DNA of 23,473 nucleotides from DASVSE01 sp036399715 (GCA_036399715.1 DASWMO010000055.1:1-23473), one strand, 5' to 3'; counted from the first letter of the stretch, positions 12,866-20,942 are shown. Program-made: numbers and translations. Notes: generated by a model from the letters alone, not told the origin.

Positions 12866-14704
12866 CTACCGCGCGACGGTTAGCCGTCCGGTCCGCACTT
12901 CCCCGCCGGCGTCGAGCCGCACAGCATACACGCCCGCCGAGAGCTGCGACGCATCGAACGTGATCTCGTGCTGGCCGACCGCAAACGACGCGTCTGCTAC
13001 GACGGCCACCGTGCGGCCCAGCAGGTCGACGACGGTGATCTGCACCGGGCCGGCTTTGGGAAGCGCGAACGCCAGGCGCGTCTGCCCTGCGGTCGGGTTG
13101 GGCCGCGGCGAGACCAACTCCAGCGCAGTCACCGGTGCGTCGCCCTCGCCTGCCGTCGCCGCGCGTCCGACCGTCACCTCGAAGCGTGGGGCCACCGTCT
13201 GCGCCCGCGACGCCAGTGCTGCAGGCAGAGCCGTCTGAGCGTCGCCGGCCGGGCGTGCAGCGGCGAGCGTGAAGGTGTACGACGCCTGTGCGCGCAGGTC
13301 CGTTCGCTCCCCCGTCACGAGGTCGACGAGCGTGAGCGGTCCCGAGGGCGCACCCTCTAGGCCCGGCCACGAGAGCGTGTACGAGCCCGCGCGCGTCGCC
13401 TCGACCGCCAGCCGCAGCGCGGGCTGCGTGTCCACGGGTCTCGCCTCGAACACGAGCGCCCTCCCGTCACCCTCACGCACGAAGTAAGCCGCGGCGTAGT
13501 CTGCGGCAAGCGGAGCCAGCCACGACGCGTCGAAGCCGTCTGGCCCGTCCGCCCCCCCATCGAGGAAGAGGGCGACCGGGTCAGTGGCGGTGAGCCCTTC
13601 GCCGACGAGGTGAAGGCGGAGTTGCAGTGCGACGGCCTCGTCTGCGCTCCGGCCGACGTAAACGGGCGAACCCGTTGGGGCCTTCCACGCCCGGTCGAAG
13701 GTCAGCGTGGGCGGAGTCGATGCTGTTGCCTCGGCCCAGAAGCCCTGTGCGGCCGGGATGTGGCGGTTCGCGTCGCCTGACGCAACGCCGGCCGACGAGT
13801 AGTAGGCGTAAGCGCTCGCAGCCGGGTCCCACACGGCATACGTCGCGGCGAATCCTCCGGCCGGTTGTATGGAGTGCCAGTCGAGCGGGGCCGCGTACGG
13901 GTTGCCGAGCAGATTGAAGGTCGCCTCGCCCGTCGAGGCCGTAAGAGGAACCGTGACCGCTCCGGCGGGCTCGGCCCCCGAGATGTCCCACACGGTCGGC
14001 AGCAGCGGCGTGCCGGTCCCTGGCTGCGTGGCGTACGCGTAGAGGAAGTATCCGCGGCCAGAGGCCATCGGCTGCGTGAAGTCCGTCACGCCGATGTAGC
14101 GGCTCGCGGCGGGCTGCGACGGGTCCCAGGCGAACACGTTAGGCTGGCCGAACTCGTACGTCGCGCCCGTCGCGCCCTGCGTCAGGAAGTCGTCGTTGAG
14201 GCTCTGGAACGTCGTCGCGAGGGGGGCGGCGATCATGCGCCAGCCCTCGCCGTCGAGGTGCGGCCGCTCGAACGTGACGGGTCCGCCGAGCGTCGAGCCG
14301 TCGCCTGCGAGGGCAGCGAGCCGGACGATGGCCGCGTTCGCAACCGTCGGGGCGAGGCGGAGCGTGAACGTGCCCGGCGCGAGTGTGCCGCCACCGGCGG
14401 TCAGCACGCCCGTCAAGGCGAGGTCGGCCCCGAGCGCGGTCGTCCCGCCGGTCAGGGCAACGTTGCCGAGGGTAGCGGCCGTGACGGTCTGGCCAGAGCC
14501 GCCGGAGAGCGCGAGCGTGCCGCCCGTTGCCGGGTCGCCGGTGATAAGCGCGGCTCCGTCCGTGACCGTGACGCTGTACGGCGTGCTCAGGCGTGTGCCA
14601 CTGCCGACGGTAAGCGTGCCGGAGCCGACCGTGACAGTGCCCTGAGCGGACGCCGGCAGGGCGAGTCCGAGGGTAGCGAGGAGAGACAGAAGTGTCGGAC
14701 GCAT
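12866..14704 (-). CDS. Secreted protein with a Type IX secretion C-terminal sorting domain
   Basis: The 612-residue protein begins with a Sec signal (MRPTLLSLLATLGLALPASAQ). Residues ~20-130 are Gly/Thr/Ala-rich repeats typical of beta-helical surface proteins (TVTVGSGTLTVGSGTRLSTP). The middle part (about 150-350) has GWRMIAAPLATTFQSLNDDFL, GRGYFLYAYATQ and NLLGNPYAAPLDWHSI, the pattern found before sorting domains in Bacteroidota/Rhodothermota surface proteins. The last ~85 residues (SPRPNPTAGQTRLAFALPK, DLLGRTVAVV, LSAGVYAVRLDAGG, GRLTVAR) are a textbook T9SS type A sorting domain. The protein is expected to cross the outer membrane and be attached or released at the cell surface. It lies 46 bp after the S74 protein gene on the same strand and may be cotranscribed. 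Confidence 0.85.
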   Translation of the reverse strand: MRPTLLSLLATLGLALPASAQGTVTVGSGTLTVGSGTRLSTPYSVTVTDGAALITGDPATGGTLALSGGSGQTVTAATLGNVALTGGTTALGADLALTGVLTAGGGTLAPGTFTLRLAPTVANAAIVRLAALAGDGSTLGGPVTFERPHLDGEGWRMIAAPLATTFQSLNDDFLTQGATGATYEFGQPNVFAWDPSQPAASRYIGVTDFTQPMASGRGYFLYAYATQPGTGTPLLPTVWDISGAEPAGAVTVPLTASTGEATFNLLGNPYAAPLDWHSIQPAGGFAATYAVWDPAASAYAYYSSAGVASGDANRHIPAAQGFWAEATASTPPTLTFDRAWKAPTGSPVYVGRSADEAVALQLRLHLVGEGLTATDPVALFLDGGADGPDGFDASWLAPLAADYAAAYFVREGDGRALVFEARPVDTQPALRLAVEATRAGSYTLSWPGLEGAPSGPLTLVDLVTGERTDLRAQASYTFTLAAARPAGDAQTALPAALASRAQTVAPRFEVTVGRAATAGEGDAPVTALELVSPRPNPTAGQTRLAFALPKAGPVQITVVDLLGRTVAVVADASFAVGQHEITFDASQLSAGVYAVRLDAGGEVRTGRLTVAR

Positions 14705-14750
14705 AGCCGAGGGAGAGGTCGAAAGAAGCGGCGCCGGGCCGCACGTCTGA

Positions 14751-15896
14751 TTAGCGCGAGGCGGCGGTCGCAGAGCGCTGGCGGTAGGCCCCGACGGCCG
14801 CGAGGCCTAGAAGCATGAGCACGCCGACCACGGGGAGTGCTGCCTGTGCAGGCGTACGGCGGTCTGCTTCGAGCGCGTCGAGGCGGGCGCGGAGCGCCGC
14901 GTTCTCGTCGGCGAGCGTGCGCGTGCGCGCTTCGAGCGCCTGCACGGCGGCGAGGGCCACGCCGTCGGCGTCTACGGTCGCGATGTGCGTCGAATCCTCG
15001 CCGCCGAGCCCGAACGCCGCGTGGAAGTCCTGCGCCGTCGGGCCCATGTGGCGGAGCCCGTCGCCCTCGGCGCGGTAGCTCCACGTCCGGACCGGCATCG
15101 CGCGGAGCCGGGCGAGCACGTCCTCGCCCGAGACGTCGGCGAACCGGTGCTTGCGGGCCGCGTCCGACGAGTTGACCCACGTCCCGCCCGACGAGAGGTA
15201 CGCGCCGGTGCTCGTGGCGATCATCGTCCCGCTCTGCCCGAAGTACTCGCTCGGGCAGAGCGATCCGAGGTTCGACACCGACGCACCTCCGAAGGCGACG
15301 CCCGTCGAGAGGTTGCTGCTCGTGTAGATCCGGAAGCCGCACGCCGTCCGGAAGGTCGCCTGGTGCGCGTTCCCCGCCCGGACCTCGTCCACAGACGATC
15401 GGTCGGCAAAGACGAAGGAGCCCGTGCGGGCATTCGTATGCGCGTGGTAGCCGAGCGCGACCGAAGAGGCCCCGCTCGCGGTGTTGCCGTCGCCTACGGC
15501 GAACGAGTAGATGTTGGCGGCTGTCGTGTTAAGCCCGAACGCGACCCCGTAGTCGCCGCTCGCCCGAACGTTCTCGCCGATGGCGAGCGAGTAGTTGCCG
15601 ATGTTGGCGTCGTCCCACTGCGTCCCACTGATGCCGCCGGCGCGGAAGGCCCCCTTCGCCGGATGCCACATCAGCCGCGTGCCTGCCCCTTCGACCGGGA
15701 TTCGGAAGCTCCCGGCGCCGCTGTCGTAGGTGCCTCCGATGTGGAAGCCGCCATCGATGTTGAGCCGCATGAGGGACTCGAACACCGGCTGGCTGTCGAG
15801 GCGAACCTGAAGGGCCGCGTCGGGCGTCTGGGCCGCGGCGGAAGGGGCGGCGAGCGAGAGCACGGCGAGCGCGGCGGCGAGAGCGAGGAGGCGCAT
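14751..15896 (-). CDS. Surface protein with Peptidase_S74 chaperone domain and C-terminal TM anchor
   Basis: The 381-residue protein starts at ATG 15896, where a Sec signal begins (MRLLALAAALAVLSLAAPSAAAQ). Residues ~95-165 contain short 'S-x-A-x-G' repeats (NYSLAIGENVRASGDYGVAFG) like the YadA head. The S74 domain begins at SDAARK (Ser244) and continues with DVLARLRAMPVRTWSY and RHMGPTAQDFHAAFG. In phage tail fibres this domain assists trimer folding and then cuts itself off before the conserved Ser. A coiled coil (ADENAALRARLDALEAD) and a C-terminal helix (about 353-370, ALPVVGVLMLLGLAAVGAY) with a basic tail follow, which the two related genes upstream lack. The head region diverges from those copies and has its own Cys residues (183 and 214). 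Confidence 0.8.
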   Translation of the reverse strand: MRLLALAAALAVLSLAAPSAAAQTPDAALQVRLDSQPVFESLMRLNIDGGFHIGGTYDSGAGSFRIPVEGAGTRLMWHPAKGAFRAGGISGTQWDDANIGNYSLAIGENVRASGDYGVAFGLNTTAANIYSFAVGDGNTASGASSVALGYHAHTNARTGSFVFADRSSVDEVRAGNAHQATFRTACGFRIYTSSNLSTGVAFGGASVSNLGSLCPSEYFGQSGTMIATSTGAYLSSGGTWVNSSDAARKHRFADVSGEDVLARLRAMPVRTWSYRAEGDGLRHMGPTAQDFHAAFGLGGEDSTHIATVDADGVALAAVQALEARTRTLADENAALRARLDALEADRRTPAQAALPVVGVLMLLGLAAVGAYRQRSATAASR

Positions 15897-15952
15897 GGTC
15901 GGGGGCGGCGCCGGGCGCACGCCAGAAGGTGAGCGAGAACGTGGATCGGCCG

Positions 15953-17197
15953 TCAGAGGCCCGAGCCGGCGGTAAGGACAGCCGGTGGGGAGAGCGCGGC
16001 TTCGAGCCGGGCGAGCCTCGTGTCGGCCACGGCCCGCTCCGCCTGAAGCGCGGCGACCTGGGCGCGGAGCGCCTCTATCTCGGCGACGCGGGCGGCGAGC
16101 GCGGCGTGCGCCTGCGCCAGTTCGGCCGTGCGTGCGTCCAACGCCTGGACGCCGGCCAGCGTCACCCCGTCGATGTCGACCGTGTTGATCGACAGGCTGT
16201 CCTCGCCGAGCCCGAACGCCGCGCGGAAGTCCTGCGCCATCGGGCCCATGTGGCGGATGCCGTCGTCCTGCGCGATGTAGTTCCACGTGCTCACCGGCAC
16301 GTCGCGGAGCCGCGCCAGCAGGTCCTCGCCGTCGACGACGGCGAAGTGCTCCTTGCGGGCCCGGTCCGAGACCGTCGACCACGAGCTCCCGCCCGGCGCG
16401 AGCCGCACGCCCGCGATGGGCCCGTAGGGGTCGCCGGCGCTCGTCGAGCGGGAGGAGAAGATCCGGACACCGCCGGAGGCCCGGAGCGAGAAGTCGTTGT
16501 TGCGTGCCGACACGAGCGAGTCGGACGAAAAGCTGGCCGACGCGTCGCTGATGACGATGGAGCCCTGGTGGATGGGGCGGGCGTTCTTACCTATTGCGAC
16601 GGAGAACTGGCCGGCCGCACTGTTCTGAAGCCCGATCGCGACTCCGAAGTTGCCGTTGGCGATGCTCGGCCCGAGGACGATCGAGGCGAGGCCGCCCGCA
16701 ATGGCACTTGGCCCCATCGCGAGCGCGTCGTCGCCGACCGCCTGCGCCCCACTGCCGATGGCCACGGCGCCGTAAGCGCTCGCCGCGCCGTTGAAGGCGA
16801 AGGCGTTCTGCCCGCTTGCGAACGCGTTCACGCCCGCGGCGAAGGCGTTCGTCCCGCTCGCCCGGTTGTTCGACCCGAAGGCGGCCGAGCCGGCGCCGAC
16901 GTTCGCGAGGTTCCAGTAGGTGCTCCCGTTGGGGGAGGTAGACGGGTCGTTGAAGACCCGGCCGGCGCGGAAGGCGTAGCGCCCGGGGTACCACATCATC
17001 CGGACCCCCGCCCCTTCCGCCGGGATGGCGCCCGCGTCGTCCGTGCCGCGGACGACGAGGCCGGCGTCGGTATCGAGGCGGAGGAGGCTCGCCCCGTCGG
17101 TGGCGGTGACCTCGGCGGCCGGCGTCGTCTGGGCAGAGGTCGGCGAGACGAGGAGGACAGCGGCAAGGGCCGCGAGGCAGAGTGCTGAAGTGCGCAT
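15953..17197 (-). CDS. YadA-head/Peptidase_S74 surface protein (copy 1)
   Basis: The 414-residue protein starts at ATG 17197 with a Sec signal (MRTSALCLAALAAVLLVSPTSAQ). Residues ~100-205 are YadA-like head repeats of about 14 residues (GSAAFGSNNRASGTNAFAAG, YGAVAIGSGAQAVG, NFGVAIGLQNSAAG). The S74 domain starts at SDRARK (Ser277), with RHMGPMAQDFRAAFGLG and NTVDIDGVTLAGVQALD. A long heptad-like coiled coil (RVAEIEALRAQVAALQAERAV) closes the protein, ending LTAGSGL. It is similar along its whole length to the neighbour at 17366-18607, including the upstream promoter region, so the two arose by tandem duplication. A trimeric, head-and-stalk surface structure is inferred. Confidence 0.82.
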   Translation of the reverse strand: MRTSALCLAALAAVLLVSPTSAQTTPAAEVTATDGASLLRLDTDAGLVVRGTDDAGAIPAEGAGVRMMWYPGRYAFRAGRVFNDPSTSPNGSTYWNLANVGAGSAAFGSNNRASGTNAFAAGVNAFASGQNAFAFNGAASAYGAVAIGSGAQAVGDDALAMGPSAIAGGLASIVLGPSIANGNFGVAIGLQNSAAGQFSVAIGKNARPIHQGSIVISDASASFSSDSLVSARNNDFSLRASGGVRIFSSRSTSAGDPYGPIAGVRLAPGGSSWSTVSDRARKEHFAVVDGEDLLARLRDVPVSTWNYIAQDDGIRHMGPMAQDFRAAFGLGEDSLSINTVDIDGVTLAGVQALDARTAELAQAHAALAARVAEIEALRAQVAALQAERAVADTRLARLEAALSPPAVLTAGSGL

Positions 17198-17268
17198 ACG
17201 GGTGGGAACCAGGGAGGTCGGAGCGACGAGGACTGGACAGAGACCGCCACCGGCCGGCGCGTGCCCCA

Positions 17269-17304
17269 TCTGAGAATACGTAGACGGGCGCTCTCCTCCG
17301 CCAC
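17269..17304 (-). promoter_or_regulatory. Conserved upstream element of S74 copy 1
   Basis: TCTGAGAATACGTAGAC (plus strand 17269-17285) is identical to 18698-18714 upstream of the paralogue. On the minus strand it contains TACGTATT, close to the TAnnTTTG -7 element of Bacteroidota-type promoters. At the -33 position this copy has GTG instead of TTG. It is 72 bp upstream of the start codon. Promoter function is inferred. Confidence 0.4.
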
Positions 17305-17365
17305 AGCCATACAGGTCCGGGTCACGCGGCGAGCCGTGTGGCCGCCCGCGAAGAGGGTCGGCCCG

Positions 17366-18607
17366 TCAGTGGCCCGAGCCGGCGGTGAGGGTCTGCGGCG
17401 GGGAGAGCGCGGCTTCGAGCCGCGCGAGGCGCGTGTCGGCCACCGCCCGCTCCGCCTGGAGCGCGGCGTTCTCGGCCGCGAGCGCATCGAGGCGGGAGCG
17501 GAGGGCGGCGTTCTCGTCGGCGAGCGCCCGTGTCCGCGCGTCGAGGGCCTGGACGCCGGCCAGCATCACGCCATCGATGTCGACCGTGTTGATCCCGAGG
17601 CTGTCGGCCCCGTTGAGCCCGAACGCCGCGTGGAAGTCCTGTGCCATCGGCCCCATGTGACGCACCGAGTCCCCCTCAGCGATGTAGTTCCAGGTCGTCA
17701 CGGGCACCCCGCGCAGAGCTCCCAGGAGCGCCTCCCCGTCCACGGTCGCGACGTTCTCCTTCTGGTTGCGGTCCGAGATCGACGTCCACGACCCGCCGCC
17801 CGGCGCGATCCGCACGCCTGCGTAGGCGGCGTACGGCCCGCCTTGCGTCTGGTCGCTCGGCTGCGTCGACAGGGTCGTGAAGATGCGAACGCCGCCGACG
17901 GCCCGGAGCGAGAAGTCGTTGTTCCGTGCCGACGTCAGCGAGTCGCTGGAGAAGCGGGCCGACCCGTCGCTGATGACGATCGAGCCCTGGTGGAAGGCCG
18001 TCGCGGTCCTCCCAAGGGCGAGCGATTGGGTACCATCCGCCCGGTTCTGGCGCCCGATCGCGACGCCGAAGGTGCCATTGGCGACGCTCGACGGCCCCAT
18101 CGAGAGCGCGTTGTCGCCGGTCGCCTGCGCGCCGCTGCCGATGGCGACGGCGCCCGAACCGCTCGCGGTGCCGTTGAACGCGACGGCGCCTGAACCGCTC
18201 GCGGTGCCGTTGAACGCGAAGGCGTTCTCCCCGCTTGCGAACGTGTTCACGCCCGCGGCGAAGGCGTTCGTCCCGCTCGCCTGGTTGTTCGTCCCGAAGG
18301 CGGCCGAGCCGGCGCCGACGTTGGCGGTGTCCCAGAAGGTCCTCCCGTCCATAAAGTTGATGTTGCCGACCCGGCCGGCGCGGAAGGCGTAGCGGCCGGG
18401 GTACCACATCATCCGTACGCCCTCGCCTTGGACTGGGATCGTGCCCGCGTCAGCCGTGCCCGCGACGACGAGGCCAGCGTCGGTGTTGAGGCGGAGGAGA
18501 CTCGTCCCGGCGTCGTTGGTGACCTCGGTAGCCACCGTCTGGGCGGACGTGGGCGTGACGGAGACGGCAGCGGCGAGAGCCGCAAGGCAGAGTACGGGAG
18601 CGCGCAT
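17366..18607 (-). CDS. YadA-head/Peptidase_S74 surface protein (copy 2)
   Basis: The 413-residue protein starts at ATG 18607 with a Sec signal (MRAPVLCLAALAAAVSVTPTSAQ). Head repeats span ~98-200; within them AFNGTASGSGAV is present twice in tandem. The S74 domain starts at SDRNQK (Ser278, Asp279, Lys283), followed by TTWNYIAEGDSVRHMGPMAQDF and NTVDIDGVMLAGVQALDAR. The coiled coil at 356-402 (ADENAALRSRLDALAAENAAL) precedes the end SPPQTLTAGSGH. In known S74 proteins the conserved Ser and Lys carry out self-cleavage; both are present. There is no membrane anchor after the coiled coil, so attachment to the cell surface, if any, must depend on other proteins or on uncleaved trimers. Confidence 0.82.
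   Translation of the reverse strand: MRAPVLCLAALAAAVSVTPTSAQTVATEVTNDAGTSLLRLNTDAGLVVAGTADAGTIPVQGEGVRMMWYPGRYAFRAGRVGNINFMDGRTFWDTANVGAGSAAFGTNNQASGTNAFAAGVNTFASGENAFAFNGTASGSGAVAFNGTASGSGAVAIGSGAQATGDNALSMGPSSVANGTFGVAIGRQNRADGTQSLALGRTATAFHQGSIVISDGSARFSSDSLTSARNNDFSLRAVGGVRIFTTLSTQPSDQTQGGPYAAYAGVRIAPGGGSWTSISDRNQKENVATVDGEALLGALRGVPVTTWNYIAEGDSVRHMGPMAQDFHAAFGLNGADSLGINTVDIDGVMLAGVQALDARTRALADENAALRSRLDALAAENAALQAERAVADTRLARLEAALSPPQTLTAGSGH
18156..18219. repeat. 36-bp in-frame tandem duplication in the head repeats
   Basis: Two copies of a 28-bp identical core (18156-18183 and 18192-18219) lie 36 bp apart, giving the peptide AFNGTASGSGAV twice. The related gene at 15953-17197 has a single unit at this place, so the extra unit is probably a recent slippage product that lengthens the head. 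Confidence 0.85.
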
Positions 18608-18697
18608 ACGGGTAGAAGTGAGGGCTCTGGAGCGATTGATCGGAGACAGCGGATGTGCCATCGGCACAGATGCCGCCCCCGGCCGGCATGTCCCCCG

Positions 18698-18733
18698 TCT
18701 GAGAATACGTAGACCGGTGCTCCCGACTGCCAA
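18698..18733 (-). promoter_or_regulatory. Candidate promoter of S74 copy 2
   Basis: On the minus strand TTG (18733-18731) is followed after exactly 19 bases by TACGTATT (18711-18704), resembling the Bacteroidota-type -33 TTG / -7 TAnnTTTG promoter. The element TCTGAGAATACGTAGAC (plus strand) is shared with copy 1. It is about 90 bp upstream of the start codon. Confidence 0.45.
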
Positions 18734-18759
18734 CAGGAGCGCGTCGCGGGTCCTGCCAT

Positions 18760-18909
18760 TCACCGGAGCGGAGTCAACCGGTCCCACGAACATGGAGCGC
18801 TGCCGAGAAGTCTGGGGAGGCCACCGTACGCGCGAGCCTCCGTTGGGCGCTCCGAGCACCCCGCGAGGGCAGCCGCAAGCAGGAGCGTGAGCGCGTGGTG
18901 ACAGGGCAT
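18760..18909 (-). CDS. 49-residue lipoprotein, possibly truncated
   Basis: A short frame begins at ATG 18909 with a clear lipoprotein signal (MPCHHALTLLLAAALAGC, Cys18), then only 31 further residues (SERPTEARAYGGLPRLLG..., ending DRLTPLR) before TGA 18760-18762. Upstream, at 18936-18999, it has the same motif-plus-hairpin leader as the metallopeptidase lipoprotein at 20908, which supports it as a real gene start. The mature part has no recognisable domain, so it may be the remaining 5' end of a larger lipoprotein gene replaced by the S74 duplication. It occupies part of the ~400-bp gap between 18608 and 19004. Confidence 0.45.
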   Translation of the reverse strand: MPCHHALTLLLAAALAGCSERPTEARAYGGLPRLLGSAPCSWDRLTPLR

Positions 18910-18935
18910 CGCATCGAGCGGGGTGGGGGCGCCCG

Positions 18936-18999
18936 CCTAGACTTGCGGGGGAGACCCGCGGGGGTGGGGAGTCTAACCGCTAGGCTCAAATAATCCGCT
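18936..18999 (-). promoter_or_regulatory. AGCGGATTATTTG motif and hairpin leader (copy A)
   Basis: On the minus strand AGCGGATTATTTG (18999-18987) is followed by a stem in which TAGACT (18975-18970) faces AGTCTA, with CCTAG/CTAGG pieces outside (18936-18943 and 18980-18984), and a G/C-rich loop. It begins just downstream of the SnoaL-like gene and lies 27 bp upstream of the short lipoprotein start at 18909. It could act as promoter leader, attenuator, or terminator of the preceding gene. Confidence 0.45.
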
Positions 19000-19004
19000 G
19001 GGGC

Positions 19005-19403
19005 TCAGGACCCCGCGGTCTCGTGTTCCTCTGCGAGCCCAGCTGCAGCGAGCGCGTCGGCGAGCGCGTCGTACCGCTCGTACACCGTGATCCGCCCGCT
19101 CTCAGCGACGAACCGGGACGCCACGTCGGCCTCGCCGACGACTTCACCCGTCTCGGGCGAGCGCCAGACCCCGCGCTGCTCGAGGACGACCGCAGTGCTC
19201 CGTGCGAAGGTCCGGCGGGTGGTGAGGGTGAGTCCGGCCCGCCGGAGCCACTCGCGCAGGACGGCGGTTCCGCGGACGGAGCCGCGAGGGCCGACGATCT
19301 CGATGTCGGGCGCCGAGAGGGCGGTGAGGGCGTCGCCGTCGCTGCGGTTGGCGGCGTCGACCCACGTGCGGGCGAGGTCGACGGTCCGGGGCGGGTCAGG
19401 CAT
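19005..19403 (-). CDS. SnoaL/NTF2-like domain protein
   Basis: The 132-residue protein begins MPDPPRTVDLARTWVDAANRSD and shows the common pattern of small NTF2-like proteins: an N-terminal helix pair, then ALTALSAPDIEIVGPRGSVRGTAVLREWL (the 'D-x-x-W/E-G' region), strands around LEQRGVWRSPETGEVVGEADVASRF, and a last strand GRITVYERYDALADALAAAGL. The fold is used both by enzymes (hydrolases, cyclases, isomerases) and by binding proteins, so the activity cannot be told. It has no signal peptide and is cytoplasmic. It lies 110 bp downstream of a membrane-protein gene on the same strand. Confidence 0.78.
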   Translation of the reverse strand: MPDPPRTVDLARTWVDAANRSDGDALTALSAPDIEIVGPRGSVRGTAVLREWLRRAGLTLTTRRTFARSTAVVLEQRGVWRSPETGEVVGEADVASRFVAESGRITVYERYDALADALAAAGLAEEHETAGS

Positions 19404-19513
19404 GCAGGGAGCAGGCCGATTGGCGGTGGTCGAGGCGAGGATCCCGGCGCGTCCGTGCTGAGATAGCGGCGGGTCGGAGCAGACGGTCCGGGCGGCGCGG
19501 ACGTGGTGGCTCT

Positions 19514-19936
19514 CTAGCTCCGCGAGAGGCGCGCGAACGGGAACGTGACGGCGCCTGCGAGTCCTGCCAGCAGCGCACCGCCCGCTGCCACGGCGGCGAG
19601 GCCAACGAGTACCGAGCCCGAGACGATGACAGGGCCGTCCGAGCCGAGCGTGCGCGCGGCCGCCTCCAGCTGCGGCAGGCTGAGCACGAAGAGCGCCGCC
19701 GCCGTCGTGACGAGGAAGACGAGACCTGCCAGCGCGCCTGCTTTCAAGCTCGACGCTACGCTACTCCAGAAGCCCTCTAGCCGATGACGGCGAGCAGCGA
19801 GCGTGACCGCAGCGATGCCCCCTAGAACCGGCCAGACCATCGGCCAGGCGTGGCTGTTGGGGACGAGTGCGTGGAGGAAGAAGAGGAGGCCGGCAGCGAG
19901 GCCGGCGACGGCAGAGGGGGAGAGGCGGCGGAGCAT
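19514..19936 (-). CDS. Four-TM membrane protein of unknown function
   Basis: The 140-residue protein has about four hydrophobic helices (roughly residues 8-24, 31-47, 68-88 and 103-130) with a short basic loop (AARRHRLEGFWSS) between the second and third. It is Ala/Gly/Leu-rich and has no recognisable family motif. It lies between the metallopeptidase lipoprotein gene (150 bp upstream) and the SnoaL-like gene on the same strand. Confidence 0.65.
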   Translation of the reverse strand: MLRRLSPSAVAGLAAGLLFFLHALVPNSHAWPMVWPVLGGIAAVTLAARRHRLEGFWSSVASSLKAGALAGLVFLVTTAAALFVLSLPQLEAAARTLGSDGPVIVSGSVLVGLAAVAAGGALLAGLAGAVTFPFARLSRS

Positions 19937-20086
19937 CGCGGTGAAGGGCGTGTGCAGGGAGGCCGCTCTTTACCCCGCCCTCACCCGTGGGTTTCGCCGC
20001 GCCCCGAGCCTCGGGCGCGGCAGTGTCGCGCTACCTGCGGTTCGGGGTGGGGGAGACGTTCCGGGAGGTGGAGGAGGGGGGCTGTT

Positions 20087-20908
20087 CTACTCGCACCGGA
20101 CCCGCCCGCGCCCGTCAGGACGCTCGCCGGGCGGGAGCACCACGCGCGCGACGTGAGCCTGCCACGACGCCTCCAGCGCCGCCGCGCTCTGCTCCGTCGC
20201 CTCCTCCGCCGCCCTGAGTCCACCCGACCACAGCGCCCGCAGGGCACCGATACCGTGCGTCTCGGCCACGTACGCCAGGAAGCTGCCCGCTTCGAGGTGC
20301 GGCGCCGCCTTGGTGAAGTCGAACGGCTCCAACGCATTCAGCGGCACGAGCAGCCCGTCGGCCGCGAGCGACGCGGCCCACTCGTGCAGCCCATGCCCGG
20401 CGCACCCGCCGACGGCGTAGACGGCGACGCCCTCGCTCAACCACAGCGCGGCCGGGTCGCCCCACCGCCGCCACGAGAGGAGATGTCCGAGTTCGTGCCG
20501 GTAGGGCGGAGCCCCCTCTGCGTTGTAGACGAAGAAGGCGGCGTTGGCCCGGGTGTCCGACCAGCCCCCCGCCGGCTGTCCGACGAGCGCGGCGATCTCG
20601 TTCCGGTCCTCGACCACGAACGCCTCCACGCGTTCGGGCTCGCCGTCTATACTCAGGCGCGTGCTTACGTCGTCCCACGCCTGCGCGAGCGCCCGGCTGA
20701 CGGTGTCGACCCGGGTGCTCGCGTAAGAGCCCTCCGGCACGTGGAGAAGAAAGTGCGGGGCGGTGCGCGTCTGCCAGCGGAAGCCGGGGTGGGCGAGCGC
20801 GGCGCGGACGATTTCCGGCGGGCCTGGCCCCTCGGCCGGGGCCTCCTCGGTGCTGCGGCACCCGGCCGAGGCGAGGAGCACGGCGAGAAGGCGGAGGCGG
20901 GCACTCAT
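20087..20908 (-). CDS. Lipoprotein with gluzincin-type metallopeptidase motif
   Basis: The 273-residue protein starts MSARLRLLAVLLASAGC (lipid-modified Cys17). A substrate-side region (WQTRTAPHFLLHVPEGSYA) precedes the zinc motif HELGH (His138, Glu139, His142) and WLSEGVAVY (Glu159), the HExxH...E arrangement of peptidase MA-type gluzincins. Similar proteins are annotated as putative zinc-dependent peptidases of the bacterial envelope; substrates are mostly unknown. All catalytic residues are present and length is normal. The 5' region carries a motif-and-hairpin leader (20943-20990). A GC-rich hairpin without T-run lies 67 bp downstream (19997-20020). Confidence 0.82.
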   Translation of the reverse strand: MSARLRLLAVLLASAGCRSTEEAPAEGPGPPEIVRAALAHPGFRWQTRTAPHFLLHVPEGSYASTRVDTVSRALAQAWDDVSTRLSIDGEPERVEAFVVEDRNEIAALVGQPAGGWSDTRANAAFFVYNAEGAPPYRHELGHLLSWRRWGDPAALWLSEGVAVYAVGGCAGHGLHEWAASLAADGLLVPLNALEPFDFTKAAPHLEAGSFLAYVAETHGIGALRALWSGGLRAAEEATEQSAAALEASWQAHVARVVLPPGERPDGRGRVRCE

Positions 20909-20942
20909 TGCGTTGCGGCGAGCCGGGACGGGTGTGCCCGCC

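Noticed and set aside
13865..18193. Several long plus-strand frames opposite the sorting-domain and S74 genes
   Set aside because: They are antisense shadows, rich in Arg/Gly/Val/Asp, without start signals or motifs, and parallel each other only because the genes opposite are paralogues.
19997..20020. Hairpin CCGCGCCC/GGGCGCGG downstream of the metallopeptidase gene as terminator
   Set aside because: It has only 8 bp, no T-run on the relevant strand, and lies in generally GC-rich DNA, where such stems are frequent.
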